Below, one piece after another: positions 19,397 to 28,215 of a DNA stretch of 64,000 bases (position 1 is its first letter; each line of letters opens with the position of its first letter). The translations under genes and the position numbers were made by a program. The notes under the pieces were generated by a model. It had not been told where the DNA came from and did no database searches. It saw only the letters and a list, made by a program, of their open reading frames with translations. This DNA is from Oceanobacillus jordanicus (GTDB lineage Bacteria; Bacillota; Bacilli; Bacillales; Amphibacillaceae), in contig NZ_JAIFZM010000003.1 of NCBI RefSeq assembly GCF_022095695.1, positions 186,001 through 250,000 on the forward strand. Reading direction: 5' to 3'.

Positions 19397-21430
19397 CTAT
19401 CCTGCGGTTTCTTCAAGTATCCCTTGTTGCATTTGATACATTTGATAGTAGGCACCTTGTTGCTGTAGGAGACTATTATGGTTCCCCTGTTCCTTTATCG
19501 TACCGCGGTCTAATACAAATATAACATCTGCTTGCTGTATAGTCGAAAGTCTATGTGCGATAACAAGCGTTGTTCTTCCTTGCTTCAATACTTCCAAGGC
19601 TTGCTGAATGACGTTTTCTGTCTCCGTATCAATATTCGCAGTTGCTTCATCCAAAATTAAGATGGCCGGATCAAACGCCAATGCTCTAGCAAATGATAAT
19701 AGTTGTCTTTCACCAAGCGAAAAGGTGCCTCCTCCTTCTGTGACCTTTTCATCATAACGGTTCGGCAGCTTTTCAATAAAGCGGTCGGCTCCCACTGCTT
19801 TTAAAGCATTTATGGCTGCTTCCCTGCTAATATGAGGATCATTCATCGTCACATTAGAAAGGATAGTGCCAGTAAATAAGAACGGGTCCTGTAATACAAT
19901 TCCCATATGACTTCTCACCTGCTGCCTTGACCACTCCTGTGTCGACTTCCCGTCAATCGTAATGGAGCCCTTCTGTGGATCATAAAAACGGAAAAGCAAA
20001 TTCATAATAGAGCTTTTACCAGACCCTGTATGGCCAACAAAGGCTGCTGTCTGACCAGCCTTCACTGAAAAGGAGATATCGTTCAAAACATAATCCTTCT
20101 CATTATAAGCAAATGATACGTGATCAAATAAAATATTTCCCCGATAGCGTGATACATTATCATCCTTCACGTTTTCACCAGGATGGTCTAGTAATTCAAA
20201 AACTCTTCCGCCAGCGACACGTGCCTGTTCGATAAGCGGTAGCTGATTCACTATATCGGTTACAGGTTCAAATAATCTTGTTAGATAATCAACAATCGCA
20301 TAGAGCATCCCTATAGATATAATACTTGTCGGATCTAATGAAGCGGAACCAAAATACCAAATAAAAGCTACGAAAGCTAAATTTCGAAACACGGTAACAA
20401 GATTATAAGAGGTTAGCGCACTTAGCTTAACTAGCTTTCGTTGATAGGTAAAATGCCTATTGTTAAGCACCTCAAATTCTTCTTTTGTCTTCTTCTCTCT
20501 ACTAAACGCTTGAATAATCGGCATTCCTTGAATCGCTTCACTTATGTTCCCATTAATTTCACTTATTGTGGAACGGATAACTTTATTATACTTGCTGCCA
20601 AAATGCTTATATAGCTTCATCCAACCAAATATAAGTGGGATAATGAACAGGCACATAAGAGCTAGCTTTGCATCAAGAATAAACAATGCGACAAATATTC
20701 CTGCCATATATATAATGCTTGTTAGTACAATAGACAGCACACGCTCATACAAGTCGCGAATAGCTTCTGTATCATTCGTGATCCTCGCCACTACTTTCCC
20801 AGCCGGTTGATCAACAAAATAGTTAACAGGTATACGTTGAGTGTGGGCGAATAGATCGTTTCGCATCTTCCGAACAATTTGATTGGACGATTTCTGTAAA
20901 AGAAAGGTTTGATAAAATTGAAAGAAACCAGCAATAAATAGTAATGCGACATATAATCCAAGCAGCCACATGATTGGTCCCTGCTCCGGTTTAAAAAACG
21001 GATACACTTCAGTTAGCGATAATTTTTCACCTGTAAAGGTATCTTCTCCAGAGCTTGTCGTGATTGTGATTGTCTCCCCATCGACAGTCCGTTTTCCTTC
21101 AAGTGGAATTTCTTCCGCAACAAAATAGTAAGTGGTACCAATTTGAAATATCGTTACGGGGTTTTCAATTGTCTGGTCAGAACCTTCCAACCTATCAACC
21201 CGTTTGTAATACTGGCCATTATAAGACGCTGTTTGCTTATCATTTTGCGATTCCACCTCCTGCCAGGTCCCTTCCACTCCAAGAATATGATCATCAATTA
21301 CTCTCTTGGCTATTAAAGGACCAGCAAGTTCAAGCGATACGGCAATAATTAAGCAGATAAAGCCAATGATAATACCTTTTTTATATTGTAATGCGTATTG
21401 AAACAGTCGTTTCTCTGTACTTTGCTTCAT
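19397..21430 (-). CDS. bmrD: Heterodimeric multidrug ABC exporter subunit BmrD (YheH-like)
   Basis: A 677-residue ABC half-transporter: six membrane helices with an unusual ~100-residue extracellular insertion between helices 1 and 2 (about residues 38-140), as in YheH, then the nucleotide-binding domain. Walker A is GHTGSGKSS, the signature is FSLGERQL (variant of LSGGQ, degenerate as expected for one half of a heterodimer), and Walker B is ILILDEATANID. Its ATG shares one base with the bmrC stop (TAATG). The partner forms the catalytic heterodimer exporting drugs. Confidence 0.9.
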   Translation of the reverse strand: MKQSTEKRLFQYALQYKKGIIIGFICLIIAVSLELAGPLIAKRVIDDHILGVEGTWQEVESQNDKQTASYNGQYYKRVDRLEGSDQTIENPVTIFQIGTTYYFVAEEIPLEGKRTVDGETITITTSSGEDTFTGEKLSLTEVYPFFKPEQGPIMWLLGLYVALLFIAGFFQFYQTFLLQKSSNQIVRKMRNDLFAHTQRIPVNYFVDQPAGKVVARITNDTEAIRDLYERVLSIVLTSIIYMAGIFVALFILDAKLALMCLFIIPLIFGWMKLYKHFGSKYNKVIRSTISEINGNISEAIQGMPIIQAFSREKKTKEEFEVLNNRHFTYQRKLVKLSALTSYNLVTVFRNLAFVAFIWYFGSASLDPTSIISIGMLYAIVDYLTRLFEPVTDIVNQLPLIEQARVAGGRVFELLDHPGENVKDDNVSRYRGNILFDHVSFAYNEKDYVLNDISFSVKAGQTAAFVGHTGSGKSSIMNLLFRFYDPQKGSITIDGKSTQEWSRQQVRSHMGIVLQDPFLFTGTILSNVTMNDPHISREAAINALKAVGADRFIEKLPNRYDEKVTEGGGTFSLGERQLLSFARALAFDPAILILDEATANIDTETENVIQQALEVLKQGRTTLVIAHRLSTIQQADVIFVLDRGTIKEQGNHNSLLQQQGAYYQMYQMQQGILEETAG

Positions 21431-23178
21431 TATTCTTTCACCCCTGCCTTTGCAAGCTGCTGTTGGACATACTGCTGCTTATACCAGCCATCTGTTAACA
21501 TAAGTTCTGCATGGGACCCTTGTTCCACGATTTCGCCATTATCAAGTACAATAATGTGGTCGGCATGTGTTACAGCAGACATACGATGTGCAGCTATAAA
21601 GGTCGTTTTATTTTTTCTTTCTCTACGTAAATGTTCAATAATATTTGCTTCTGTTTTACCATCAACCGCGGACATGGAATCATCCAATATGAGGATTTCC
21701 GGATCTTTAATAAAGGCTCGCGCTAAAGCTACTCGTTGCTTTTGACCACCTGATAGCGTTACACCACTTTCTCCAACCTGTGTATCTAAACCATTTGGAA
21801 GTTGTTTCATGTCATTAAGGAAGTGTGCTAACTCCATCACACGGAAGATTTCGGTGTCCGTTGCGTCCGATTTACCGAATTGGATATTCTCTCGGATAGA
21901 TTTAGAAAACATCATTTGGTCTTGTGGAACATAGCCGATCCAAGAACGAATTTGGGCAAGTGAAAGTTCCTCTAAATCTACGTCTGCAACTTTTATGTTT
22001 CCTTGCATGCCAGGGTATTGCCTTAGGAGTAATTTGAAAAGCGTCGTTTTCCCTGCACCAGTTTTTCCGACAATCCCAATGGTATCGCCACGTTTTACGT
22101 TTAATGAAAGATTGTTCAGTTGCTTTGTTTCTGTTCCTGGATAGGAAAACGTCACCCCTTCAAAAACAAGTGATTCCACTGCATCTACGGTTTTTGGTGT
22201 TATCGGATCTGAGACATCAGCCTTATAACCTGTTGTCTCATTCACTCTATCAAGCGATGCATTCCCCCGCTGTAGTATATTAATAAGCTCACCCACCGCA
22301 AACATCGGCCAAATTAACATTCCTAAATATACGTTAAAGGTCACGAGATCACCAAGCGTCATTTGATTATCAAAAACCAAAAAGGCACCATACCCAAGTC
22401 CAATTGTATAAGAAAGCCCTACAAGAATTTTCATGGTTGGCTCAAAAAGCGCATCAATCTTAGCAACCTCCATGTTTTTCACATAGACATCATCTGTCAT
22501 GTTCTTAAATCGCTTTAAATCCTGTTTTTCCTGTACAAAAGCACGAATTACCCGTACCCCTCGAATTGACTCGAGAACATCATTATTCATTTCTCCAAAC
22601 GCTTGCTGGGCTTTGGTAAACCGTGCATGGATGACAGCTCCATATTTATTCATAATCACTGCCATGATTGGCAACGGAAGCAATGCAGCAAGAGTGAGCT
22701 TCCAGCTAATCGTAAATCCCATCATGGCTACAAGCATTAGCATGAAAACCGATGAATCCACTAATGTTAAAACACCAAATCCCGCTGTAAGACTAATGGC
22801 TTTTAAATCATTGGTACTTCTAGCCATAAGGTCACCTGTGCGGTATTTCCCAAAAAACGTTGGCGTCATCTTAGTAAAATGATCCATTAAGTTGCTTCTA
22901 CTCCAGCGTTCTAGGATAACTGCTCCGCTAAATAGTGTATAATCCCATAAAAATGAAATGGCATAATGGATGATAATTAAAAGTAAATATCCAATTATTA
23001 ATGCGGTTAAAAGTTGGGTTGTCATCGAATCGAATTGAATCTGATCAATTGTATACCCAGCTAATTTAGGCGGTATAAGACCTATTGCACTTGCTACAAT
23101 GAGCGCTAAAATTGCAAATAAATAGCGTTTCCAATAATGCTTAAAAAACCAGTCTAATTTTTTAAAGACCTGAAACAT
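21430..23178 (-). CDS. bmrC: Heterodimeric multidrug ABC exporter subunit BmrC (YheI-like)
   Basis: A 582-residue ABC half-transporter with six helices and a nucleotide-binding domain. Walker A GKTGAGKTT, consensus signature TLSGGQKQR, and Walker B ILILDDSMSAVD: the Asp in place of the usual catalytic Glu marks one degenerate site, as in BmrCD. The start ATG at 23178 has AGAAGGTGATGG before it; the reading extends 12 codons further without a ribosome binding site. Expression is probably set by the attenuator leader at 23481-23689. Confidence 0.9.
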   Translation of the reverse strand: MFQVFKKLDWFFKHYWKRYLFAILALIVASAIGLIPPKLAGYTIDQIQFDSMTTQLLTALIIGYLLLIIIHYAISFLWDYTLFSGAVILERWSRSNLMDHFTKMTPTFFGKYRTGDLMARSTNDLKAISLTAGFGVLTLVDSSVFMLMLVAMMGFTISWKLTLAALLPLPIMAVIMNKYGAVIHARFTKAQQAFGEMNNDVLESIRGVRVIRAFVQEKQDLKRFKNMTDDVYVKNMEVAKIDALFEPTMKILVGLSYTIGLGYGAFLVFDNQMTLGDLVTFNVYLGMLIWPMFAVGELINILQRGNASLDRVNETTGYKADVSDPITPKTVDAVESLVFEGVTFSYPGTETKQLNNLSLNVKRGDTIGIVGKTGAGKTTLFKLLLRQYPGMQGNIKVADVDLEELSLAQIRSWIGYVPQDQMMFSKSIRENIQFGKSDATDTEIFRVMELAHFLNDMKQLPNGLDTQVGESGVTLSGGQKQRVALARAFIKDPEILILDDSMSAVDGKTEANIIEHLRRERKNKTTFIAAHRMSAVTHADHIIVLDNGEIVEQGSHAELMLTDGWYKQQYVQQQLAKAGVKE

Positions 23179-23299
23179 TCCATCACCTTCTAATCTCTCT
23201 TTAATTTCCAACAACTTTTTGATTTGTTCGTTACCGATGTAATCTTTTAAATAAAAGATCCTCTACTCGTATTCCTTACAACTCTTTGTAATGACAATT

Positions 23300-23335
23300 A
23301 GAAAAACTCGCATTCGCTTGTCTTTAGCGAATGTG
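23300..23335 (-). terminator. Hairpin just upstream of bmrC, possible weak terminator
   Basis: Minus-strand arms CATTCGC and GCGAATG, followed after four bases by TTTTT. The gap before the T-run makes it weak. Confidence 0.4.
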
Positions 23336-23419
23336 TACGTTTCCCTTATACTTGGGACTTCAAAATTTTAACTATGTCGTCATTGCTTCCTAGCTAAAAT
23401 TTTATACTTTTCTAACGTG

Positions 23420-23452
23420 CAAAAAAGCATGCGCCTATGACGACACATGCTT
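23420..23452 (-). terminator. Second intrinsic terminator in the bmrCD leader
   Basis: Minus-strand arms AAGCATGTG and CGCATGCTT (one wobble), followed by T6. It lies between the first attenuator and bmrC, so some read-through or a second control step must exist for bmrC to be expressed. Confidence 0.7.
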
Positions 23453-23480
23453 ACGATGGGATACGCAGTAACATACCTAT

Positions 23481-23515
23481 CCCAAAAACAAAAAGGCCAC
23501 AGACAGTTGTGACCT
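23481..23515 (-). terminator. Attenuator terminator of the bmrCD leader
   Basis: Minus-strand arms AGGTCACA (23515-23508) and TGTGGCCT with a six-base loop, followed by T5-G-T5. The 5' arm is the exact complement of TGTGACCT inside the leader peptide gene (23581-23574), which gives a competing antiterminator pairing. Confidence 0.8.
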
Positions 23516-23544
23516 TTGATATCTACAAAGAAGTATGTAAAAAG

Positions 23545-23625
23545 TTAGAATACTTTTCCGCAAAATACGGTAGAGGTCACATATTTAGTTGGATTAAGTT
23601 GCGTTGTTTGAATGATGTTTTTCAT
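23545..23625 (-). CDS. Leader peptide of the bmrCD operon (BmrB-like role)
   Basis: A 26-codon open reading (MKNIIQTTQLNPTKYV... ending GKVF) with AAAGGAGG placed eight bases before its ATG; two further in-frame ATGs sit just upstream, closer to the ribosome binding site. It follows a near-consensus promoter and precedes an intrinsic terminator. In B. subtilis, bmrCD is preceded by the leader bmrB, where ribosome stalling by translation inhibitors permits read-through. The sequence here is not recognisably BmrB and is about half as long, so the role is inferred from architecture. Confidence 0.7.
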   Translation of the reverse strand: MKNIIQTTQLNPTKYVTSTVFCGKVF

Positions 23626-23660
23626 CATCATGACCTCCTTTGGTTTATTTGTTCTCAATA

Positions 23661-23689
23661 ATTATAGTATTAGGAAAATTTAAAGTCAA
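23661..23689 (-). promoter_or_regulatory. Sigma-A promoter of the bmrCD leader
   Basis: On the minus strand TTGACT (23689-23684), a 17-base spacer and TATAAT (23666-23661). It is about 20-25 bases upstream of the leader peptide ribosome binding site. Confidence 0.85.
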
Positions 23690-23762
23690 TTCTTTTTTAA
23701 TTTTTGGGTCAATTTCTTTTTAAACTGGAAGTCCATTCTAGAAATCTCCTAAAAACACAGAG

Positions 23763-24008
23763 TTATAAATGGGTGCTCTCACGTTTGATACGAATTCCAA
23801 GATGGAGCATTTTTTCTAATTTAACGGAAGGAACCTTGGTCGAGCAAGATATCTCCTGCATCGAAGCTAGCGGGTGCTTTCTAATAAAACTCTGGACTCG
23901 ATCACTCTCAGTAAGGCAGGCAGGGCACATCATAAATGGACTACTTTCCATTGGCTCTTTGCACAATCGACAATTACGGATTATTTCACTCAAATCCTCA
24001 CCCCTCAC
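23763..24008 (-). CDS. Small zinc-ribbon protein resembling the YvyF flagellar-region family
   Basis: About 81 residues from a GTG at 24008 preceded by AAGGA; an upstream in-frame start (24056) would give 97. Two knuckles, CRLC and CPAC, are spaced 11 residues apart, and a helical region follows with SFIRKHPLASMQEI, a layout similar to YvyF-type proteins found beside the flagellar genes. No flagellar genes are near, so it may be a paralogue with another job. It could bind zinc. Confidence 0.55.
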   Translation of the reverse strand: MRGEDLSEIIRNCRLCKEPMESSPFMMCPACLTESDRVQSFIRKHPLASMQEISCSTKVPSVKLEKMLHLGIRIKRESTHL

Positions 24009-24129
24009 TATTTCCTTAGCTTTTATGATACAGGAACCGACAAAAACAAACAACATTTAATTGGAATTTTCTAAAAAATGAGTCTTTAGCCTACTAAACA
24101 TTTCATTCAAGTGAACTATAAGATATTGC

Positions 24130-24159
24130 ACATAGATAGTAGTTTTTCCTCACATACTA
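24130..24159 (+). promoter_or_regulatory. Possible forespore (sigma-G) promoter of the ger operon
   Basis: ACATA (24130-24134), 18 bases, CATACTA (24153-24159). The -10 is a good match to the sigma-G consensus; the -35 has one mismatch. It lies just upstream of repeat copy D, which would then be part of the transcript leader. Confidence 0.4.
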
Positions 24160-24164
24160 TCTTC

Positions 24165-24320
24165 ATAAAGTGAAACTTCAATCAGTGGGGGTTCTCATTC
24201 TCCTCCCACTGATTGTTAGTTGAACGAATCGGGTTGTAAGCGTCCGTTTATTCCCACTCAAAACTAGTTTCACTTCATGTTTTGAAGTGGGAGTCTTACG
24301 GCCAGTTGCACCGGGATAAA
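24165..24320 (+). repeat. Two-hairpin dispersed element, copy D
   Basis: A 156 bp copy starting ATAAAGTGAAAC and ending CCGGGATAAA, 31 bases before the start codon of the first ger gene. The right arm of hairpin 2 reads ACGGCCA instead of ACGGACG, so its base is damaged. A small inner hairpin CACTTCA/TTGAAGTG is best preserved here and in copy A. Confidence 0.9.
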
Positions 24321-24351
24321 TTATTAGCACTGGACGATTACGGGAGGAATT

Positions 24352-25854
24352 ATGAAAAAAGCTAAAAGAAAAGCCACCAATTCATTCTTTCCCATTAAGG
24401 CGGAAAAGTTAAAACAGACTCTAGAAGACCAGTTTGAGAATAGTACTGATCTAAGCTTTTCCATCTTTGAACACTCAGGCCAAAAGCTTGCTGTTTTTTA
24501 TCTTTCCTACCAAGTGAATTCAGAGAGAATAGAAAATATGCTGCTCAAAACTCTTCTGGACTCCCAAAAAGAGTGGACCGTTGAAACAATATTGAATGAA
24601 GTACCCTTGAACACAGGCCAGAAGATGGACAAGTTGGAAGAATTGTTGACGAATCTAATCAATGGGCATGTATTTGTTTATGTTGAAGGAGAAAAACAAG
24701 TAGTCTCCTATTTAATGCTAAACATTGAACAGAGATCTCTAACCAAAGCCGAAACTGAGTCTGTTGTTATTGGTCCACAGGTTGCTTTCACTGAATCTTT
24801 GGTTACGAACTTAAATATATTACGTTGGCGAATGCGCTCTCCAGATCTCGTTTTTGAAAAGATTATGTTAGGAAAAAGGACACCAAAGGAAGCAAGGCTT
24901 ATTTATTTAAAGTCCGTTGCAAACGAAACAGACGTTAACACAATGCGACAGCGTCTTCAGGACCTTGAGGTTGATGAGGTAGAGGATGCGAATGTACTCA
25001 TGCAATATGTAGAGGACTCCTCTCTCACGATATTTCCACAGTTCTATTCAACAGAGCTACCGGATCGTGCTTCCTATGCAATTAATAAGGGACGTATTGG
25101 CGTAATTGTGGAAAACAGCCCCGCGGCAATATTAGCACCCACAACATTTTTCAGTTTTTTTGAATCTACTGAGGATTTATATATGCGTTGGAATGCCGGA
25201 TCATTCCTAAGAATTTTGCGCTTTATTTCTATGTTTATATCTGTTATGCTCACGCCCATGTATGTTGCATCTGTAACGTTTCATTATGAACTTATTCCCA
25301 CACAGCTCCTTATCTCAATTGGACAATCTAGGGCAAATGTCCCTTTTCCACCTATATTTGAGGCACTGCTTCTTGAGCTCTTAATAGAATTATTACGTGA
25401 AGCAGGTGCTAGGCTCCCAACGAAGGTGGGTCAAACCATTGGTATTGTGGGTGGTGTGGTCGTAGGAACTGCAGCCGTACAAGCAGGGATTACAAGTAAT
25501 ATTTTGATCATCTTTATTACGATTAGTGCGCTCGCTTCCTTTACCGCACCTAGTTATTTAATGGGGACTTCTATTCGGGTATTGCGATTCCCTATGATTA
25601 TACTAGCCGGTATTTTAGGCATTATGGGAATTGTCTTTGGTATCAGCTTTCTAATCATTCATTTATTAAGACTGACTTCTCTCGGAAGACCTTATCTTAC
25701 GCCAATTTATCCGTTCCGTATGGTGGATCTCAACAAAGTACTCATTCGATTTCCCCAACAATTTCAGGGTAAAAGATTTCTTTCTTTCCGACCTAAAGAT
25801 AGGGTTCGATTTAATAAGAAAAAGGCACATGAGAAAAAAGATATTGACGAGTAG
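24352..25854 (+). CDS. Spore germination receptor A subunit (GerA/SpoVAF family)
   Basis: A 500-residue protein: a soluble N-terminal domain of about 270 residues, then a membrane domain with about five helices and a charged C-terminal tail. The family stretch AILAPTTFFSFFESTEDLYMRW-like region starts near residue 260, and PPIFEALLLELLIELLREAGARLP near 340 is diagnostic. It is the first gene of a gerABC-type operon; A, B and C subunits form a germinant receptor in the inner spore membrane. GGGAGGAATT precedes the ATG. Which germinant is sensed cannot be told. Confidence 0.93.
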   Translation: MKKAKRKATNSFFPIKAEKLKQTLEDQFENSTDLSFSIFEHSGQKLAVFYLSYQVNSERIENMLLKTLLDSQKEWTVETILNEVPLNTGQKMDKLEELLTNLINGHVFVYVEGEKQVVSYLMLNIEQRSLTKAETESVVIGPQVAFTESLVTNLNILRWRMRSPDLVFEKIMLGKRTPKEARLIYLKSVANETDVNTMRQRLQDLEVDEVEDANVLMQYVEDSSLTIFPQFYSTELPDRASYAINKGRIGVIVENSPAAILAPTTFFSFFESTEDLYMRWNAGSFLRILRFISMFISVMLTPMYVASVTFHYELIPTQLLISIGQSRANVPFPPIFEALLLELLIELLREAGARLPTKVGQTIGIVGGVVVGTAAVQAGITSNILIIFITISALASFTAPSYLMGTSIRVLRFPMIILAGILGIMGIVFGISFLIIHLLRLTSLGRPYLTPIYPFRMVDLNKVLIRFPQQFQGKRFLSFRPKDRVRFNKKKAHEKKDIDE

Positions 25855-25862
25855 GTGATAGA

Positions 25863-26984
25863 TTGGATATAAACGTGAAAGTAAAATCTAATATAAGTAT
25901 TCGCGCATTTTACCTATTCTTCATTATCACTTCCTTACAGTTAGGTGTGGGGGTAATGGGGGTACCAAGGTTTATTTATCTAGAGGCTGGAGCAGACTCG
26001 TGGATATCTGTTCTTATCGCTACCTCTTATATTTTGGTTGTCCTTTTTGTCATGATCTTCATTTTAAAGCAGTATGACAATGCAGATATCTTTGGTATAC
26101 ATCGTGACCTGTTCGGTAAATGGCTCGGCAACCTAATAAGCAGTGTCTATATTATATACTTTATCGCTACCCTTTTTTCCGTACTCATTACGTATATAGA
26201 GGTTGTCAGGATTTTTATCTTTCCAACCCTCAGTCCTCTAGTAATGGGATTACTTATGATTATATTGGCTGTATATAGTACATTGGGCGGTTTACGTATC
26301 ATGGTTGGGGTTTGCTTTTTATTTTTTATTCTTACCCATTGGTTATTGCTTTTATTGATTGAACCTGCTGTTCAAATAGATTGGGATCATTTTCTTCCAA
26401 TGTTTCAAACCCCCATGCCCGATTTATTAAAAGGCGCTCGAGCCACGTCCTATACGTTTTTTGGTATTGAAATCCTGTTTTTAATTTACCCTTTTATTCA
26501 GAATAAAAAAGGAATGCATTTCCCTATATATATGGCAGCAATCTGGTCTGGTTTACTCGTTATGATTACAACCATCATAACGCTCGGATTTTTTAACGGA
26601 GAGCAAGTGGCTAGACGTGAGTGGACGCTTCTATCACTATTTAAGTTTCAGCAGTTTTCCTTTATTGAAAGATTGGATTTTGTGGTAGTAGCAGAATGGA
26701 TGATGGTTATCATTCCGAATATTATACTACTTTTGTGGGGGGCAACTTATGGGATCAAACGAATTTACAAGCTACCTCAAAAAGTATCTATTTATGCACT
26801 TGCAATTCCTCTGCTAATTGGTTGTTGGTTACTAGATGAACATTTTCAAATTCAATGGATAATAGATAAGATAAATGAATTGGGATTTTGGCTAGTGTAT
26901 GTATATCCATTTTTATTATTACCATTAGTGCTAATAAAGAAAAAATGGAAACAACGAAAAAGGGGTGAAAAGAATGAGGCTTAA
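25863..26984 (+). CDS. Spore germination receptor B subunit (GerB/GerAB, APC-type permease fold)
   Basis: A 373-residue integral membrane protein with ten predicted helices, related to amino-acid permeases. In the GerAB group it forms the germinant-binding subunit. The N-terminal region GVGVMGVPRFIYLEAGADSWIS is typical. The start is TTG at 25863, eight bases after the A-subunit stop, with AGGTGAT just upstream. The C-terminal basic tail overlaps the beginning of the C-subunit reading. Confidence 0.92.
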   Translation: MDINVKVKSNISIRAFYLFFIITSLQLGVGVMGVPRFIYLEAGADSWISVLIATSYILVVLFVMIFILKQYDNADIFGIHRDLFGKWLGNLISSVYIIYFIATLFSVLITYIEVVRIFIFPTLSPLVMGLLMIILAVYSTLGGLRIMVGVCFLFFILTHWLLLLLIEPAVQIDWDHFLPMFQTPMPDLLKGARATSYTFFGIEILFLIYPFIQNKKGMHFPIYMAAIWSGLLVMITTIITLGFFNGEQVARREWTLLSLFKFQQFSFIERLDFVVVAEWMMVIIPNIILLLWGATYGIKRIYKLPQKVSIYALAIPLLIGCWLLDEHFQIQWIIDKINELGFWLVYVYPFLLLPLVLIKKKWKQRKRGEKNEA

Positions 26985-28113
26985 AAGACTCTTCTTCCTT
27001 TGCATCACTCTTTGTCTGCTTACTTCCTGTGTTGATTCAACCCAGCTGGAAAAATTAGGGATTATCCACACGCGAGGCGTAGATATTTCAGAAGAGAAAC
27101 CAAGCGAACTCGAAACCACCTTGATCATTTTTCAATTTAATGCTCAAACAGACATGGTCTCTAAGACATTATCAGGTACAGGACACACGATTAAAGAAGC
27201 TCGTGAGCAAGCAAACAACAAATCAAGCTTTGCTTTAACCCCGGGTCAAATCCGTCTAGAATTATACGGAAAAGAAATTGCACAAAAGGGAATAATAAAC
27301 TATCTAAATACCCTAACACGAGATGCCAAAGTTTCAGATACTATGTTGCTTGCGATTAGTGATACGACGGCAAAAGAAATACTACAAGTAGGCCAGTCAG
27401 ATACGACCATGGACATAGGACAATTCCTTCACGGGTTAATAAGACAGGAGGGTTTGGAAGACTCCATTCCCGAAGTAGCGTTGCATGATTTCACACATAT
27501 ATATTTTGATGTAGGACAGGACCCTTTTCTTCCTGTTATCACAATGGATGATGATGCTCCACAACTTGCCGCCTTGGGAATATTTCGTGGTGATAAATAT
27601 GTCGGCGATATTACATTAGATGAAGCTCTTCTTCTAAATATGACACAAAAGCATGTCGGCTTTGCACCACTTGAATTAGAAATCCCCAGAGCTCCATTGG
27701 AAAAGTATCTAGGAGATACGGAACCGATAGATCCGGACAGCGAAAATATGTATGTACGAATTGGAATTAAAGGAGAAACAACAAGCAAATTAACCGACCC
27801 AGAACAACTCGGCTTTCGCTCGAAAGTAGATATTGATGTGGATTTACATGAAGCCTCTGAGGAGGTTGTTATCAAAGATGAAAAGGTGGCAAAGGTTATA
27901 GAAGAAGAATTGGGGAAAGCAATTAAGAAAAAATATGAGACACTATTTAAAAAGGTACAAGAACTCAATGCAGATCCTATTGGTTATGGGAGATTATACA
28001 GAATAAAAAATAATAACAAGCTGACTACGGAAGAGTGGAGAGAGAAATTCCCTGAAATAACTGTAGATTTTCAAGTCGATGTTAACCTAGTCCATTTTGG
28101 TACTATTCAATAA
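26974..28113 (+). CDS. Spore germination receptor C subunit (GerC lipoprotein)
   Basis: A 379-residue lipoprotein: basic head, hydrophobic segment and lipobox LTSC near residue 20, then the three-domain GerAC fold (KLGIIHTRGVDISEEKP at the start of the mature part). Prelipoprotein processing anchors it on the outer face of the inner spore membrane. The start ATG at 26974 follows AAGGGGTG and overlaps the end of the B subunit by 11 bases; a GTG at 26965 is an alternative. Confidence 0.92.
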   Translation: MRLKRLFFLCITLCLLTSCVDSTQLEKLGIIHTRGVDISEEKPSELETTLIIFQFNAQTDMVSKTLSGTGHTIKEAREQANNKSSFALTPGQIRLELYGKEIAQKGIINYLNTLTRDAKVSDTMLLAISDTTAKEILQVGQSDTTMDIGQFLHGLIRQEGLEDSIPEVALHDFTHIYFDVGQDPFLPVITMDDDAPQLAALGIFRGDKYVGDITLDEALLLNMTQKHVGFAPLELEIPRAPLEKYLGDTEPIDPDSENMYVRIGIKGETTSKLTDPEQLGFRSKVDIDVDLHEASEEVVIKDEKVAKVIEEELGKAIKKKYETLFKKVQELNADPIGYGRLYRIKNNNKLTTEEWREKFPEITVDFQVDVNLVHFGTIQ

Positions 28114-28142
28114 GTCGGGCCGATTCAAATATAATCTGTTAG

Positions 28143-28193
28143 AAAAAAAGCCAACGATTATTCGAATTTCATATCGAATTCCGTTGGCTCTTT
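28143..28193. terminator. Bidirectional terminator between ger operon and murG
   Basis: Arms AGCCAACG...CGAAT and ATTCG..CGTTGGCT with A-run on the left and T-rich sequence on the right. It serves both convergent transcripts. Confidence 0.75.
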
Positions 28194-28215
28194 CATACTT
28201 TACGACATTACATTA

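Noticed and set aside
23453-23476. A 7-codon reading (MLLRIPS) between the two bmr leader terminators as a second leader peptide
   Set aside because: The possible ribosome binding site is only one base before the ATG; too weak to call.
27429-27968. A 179-codon reading antisense to the ger C subunit
   Set aside because: Ser-rich shadow with no ribosome binding site or recognisable domain.
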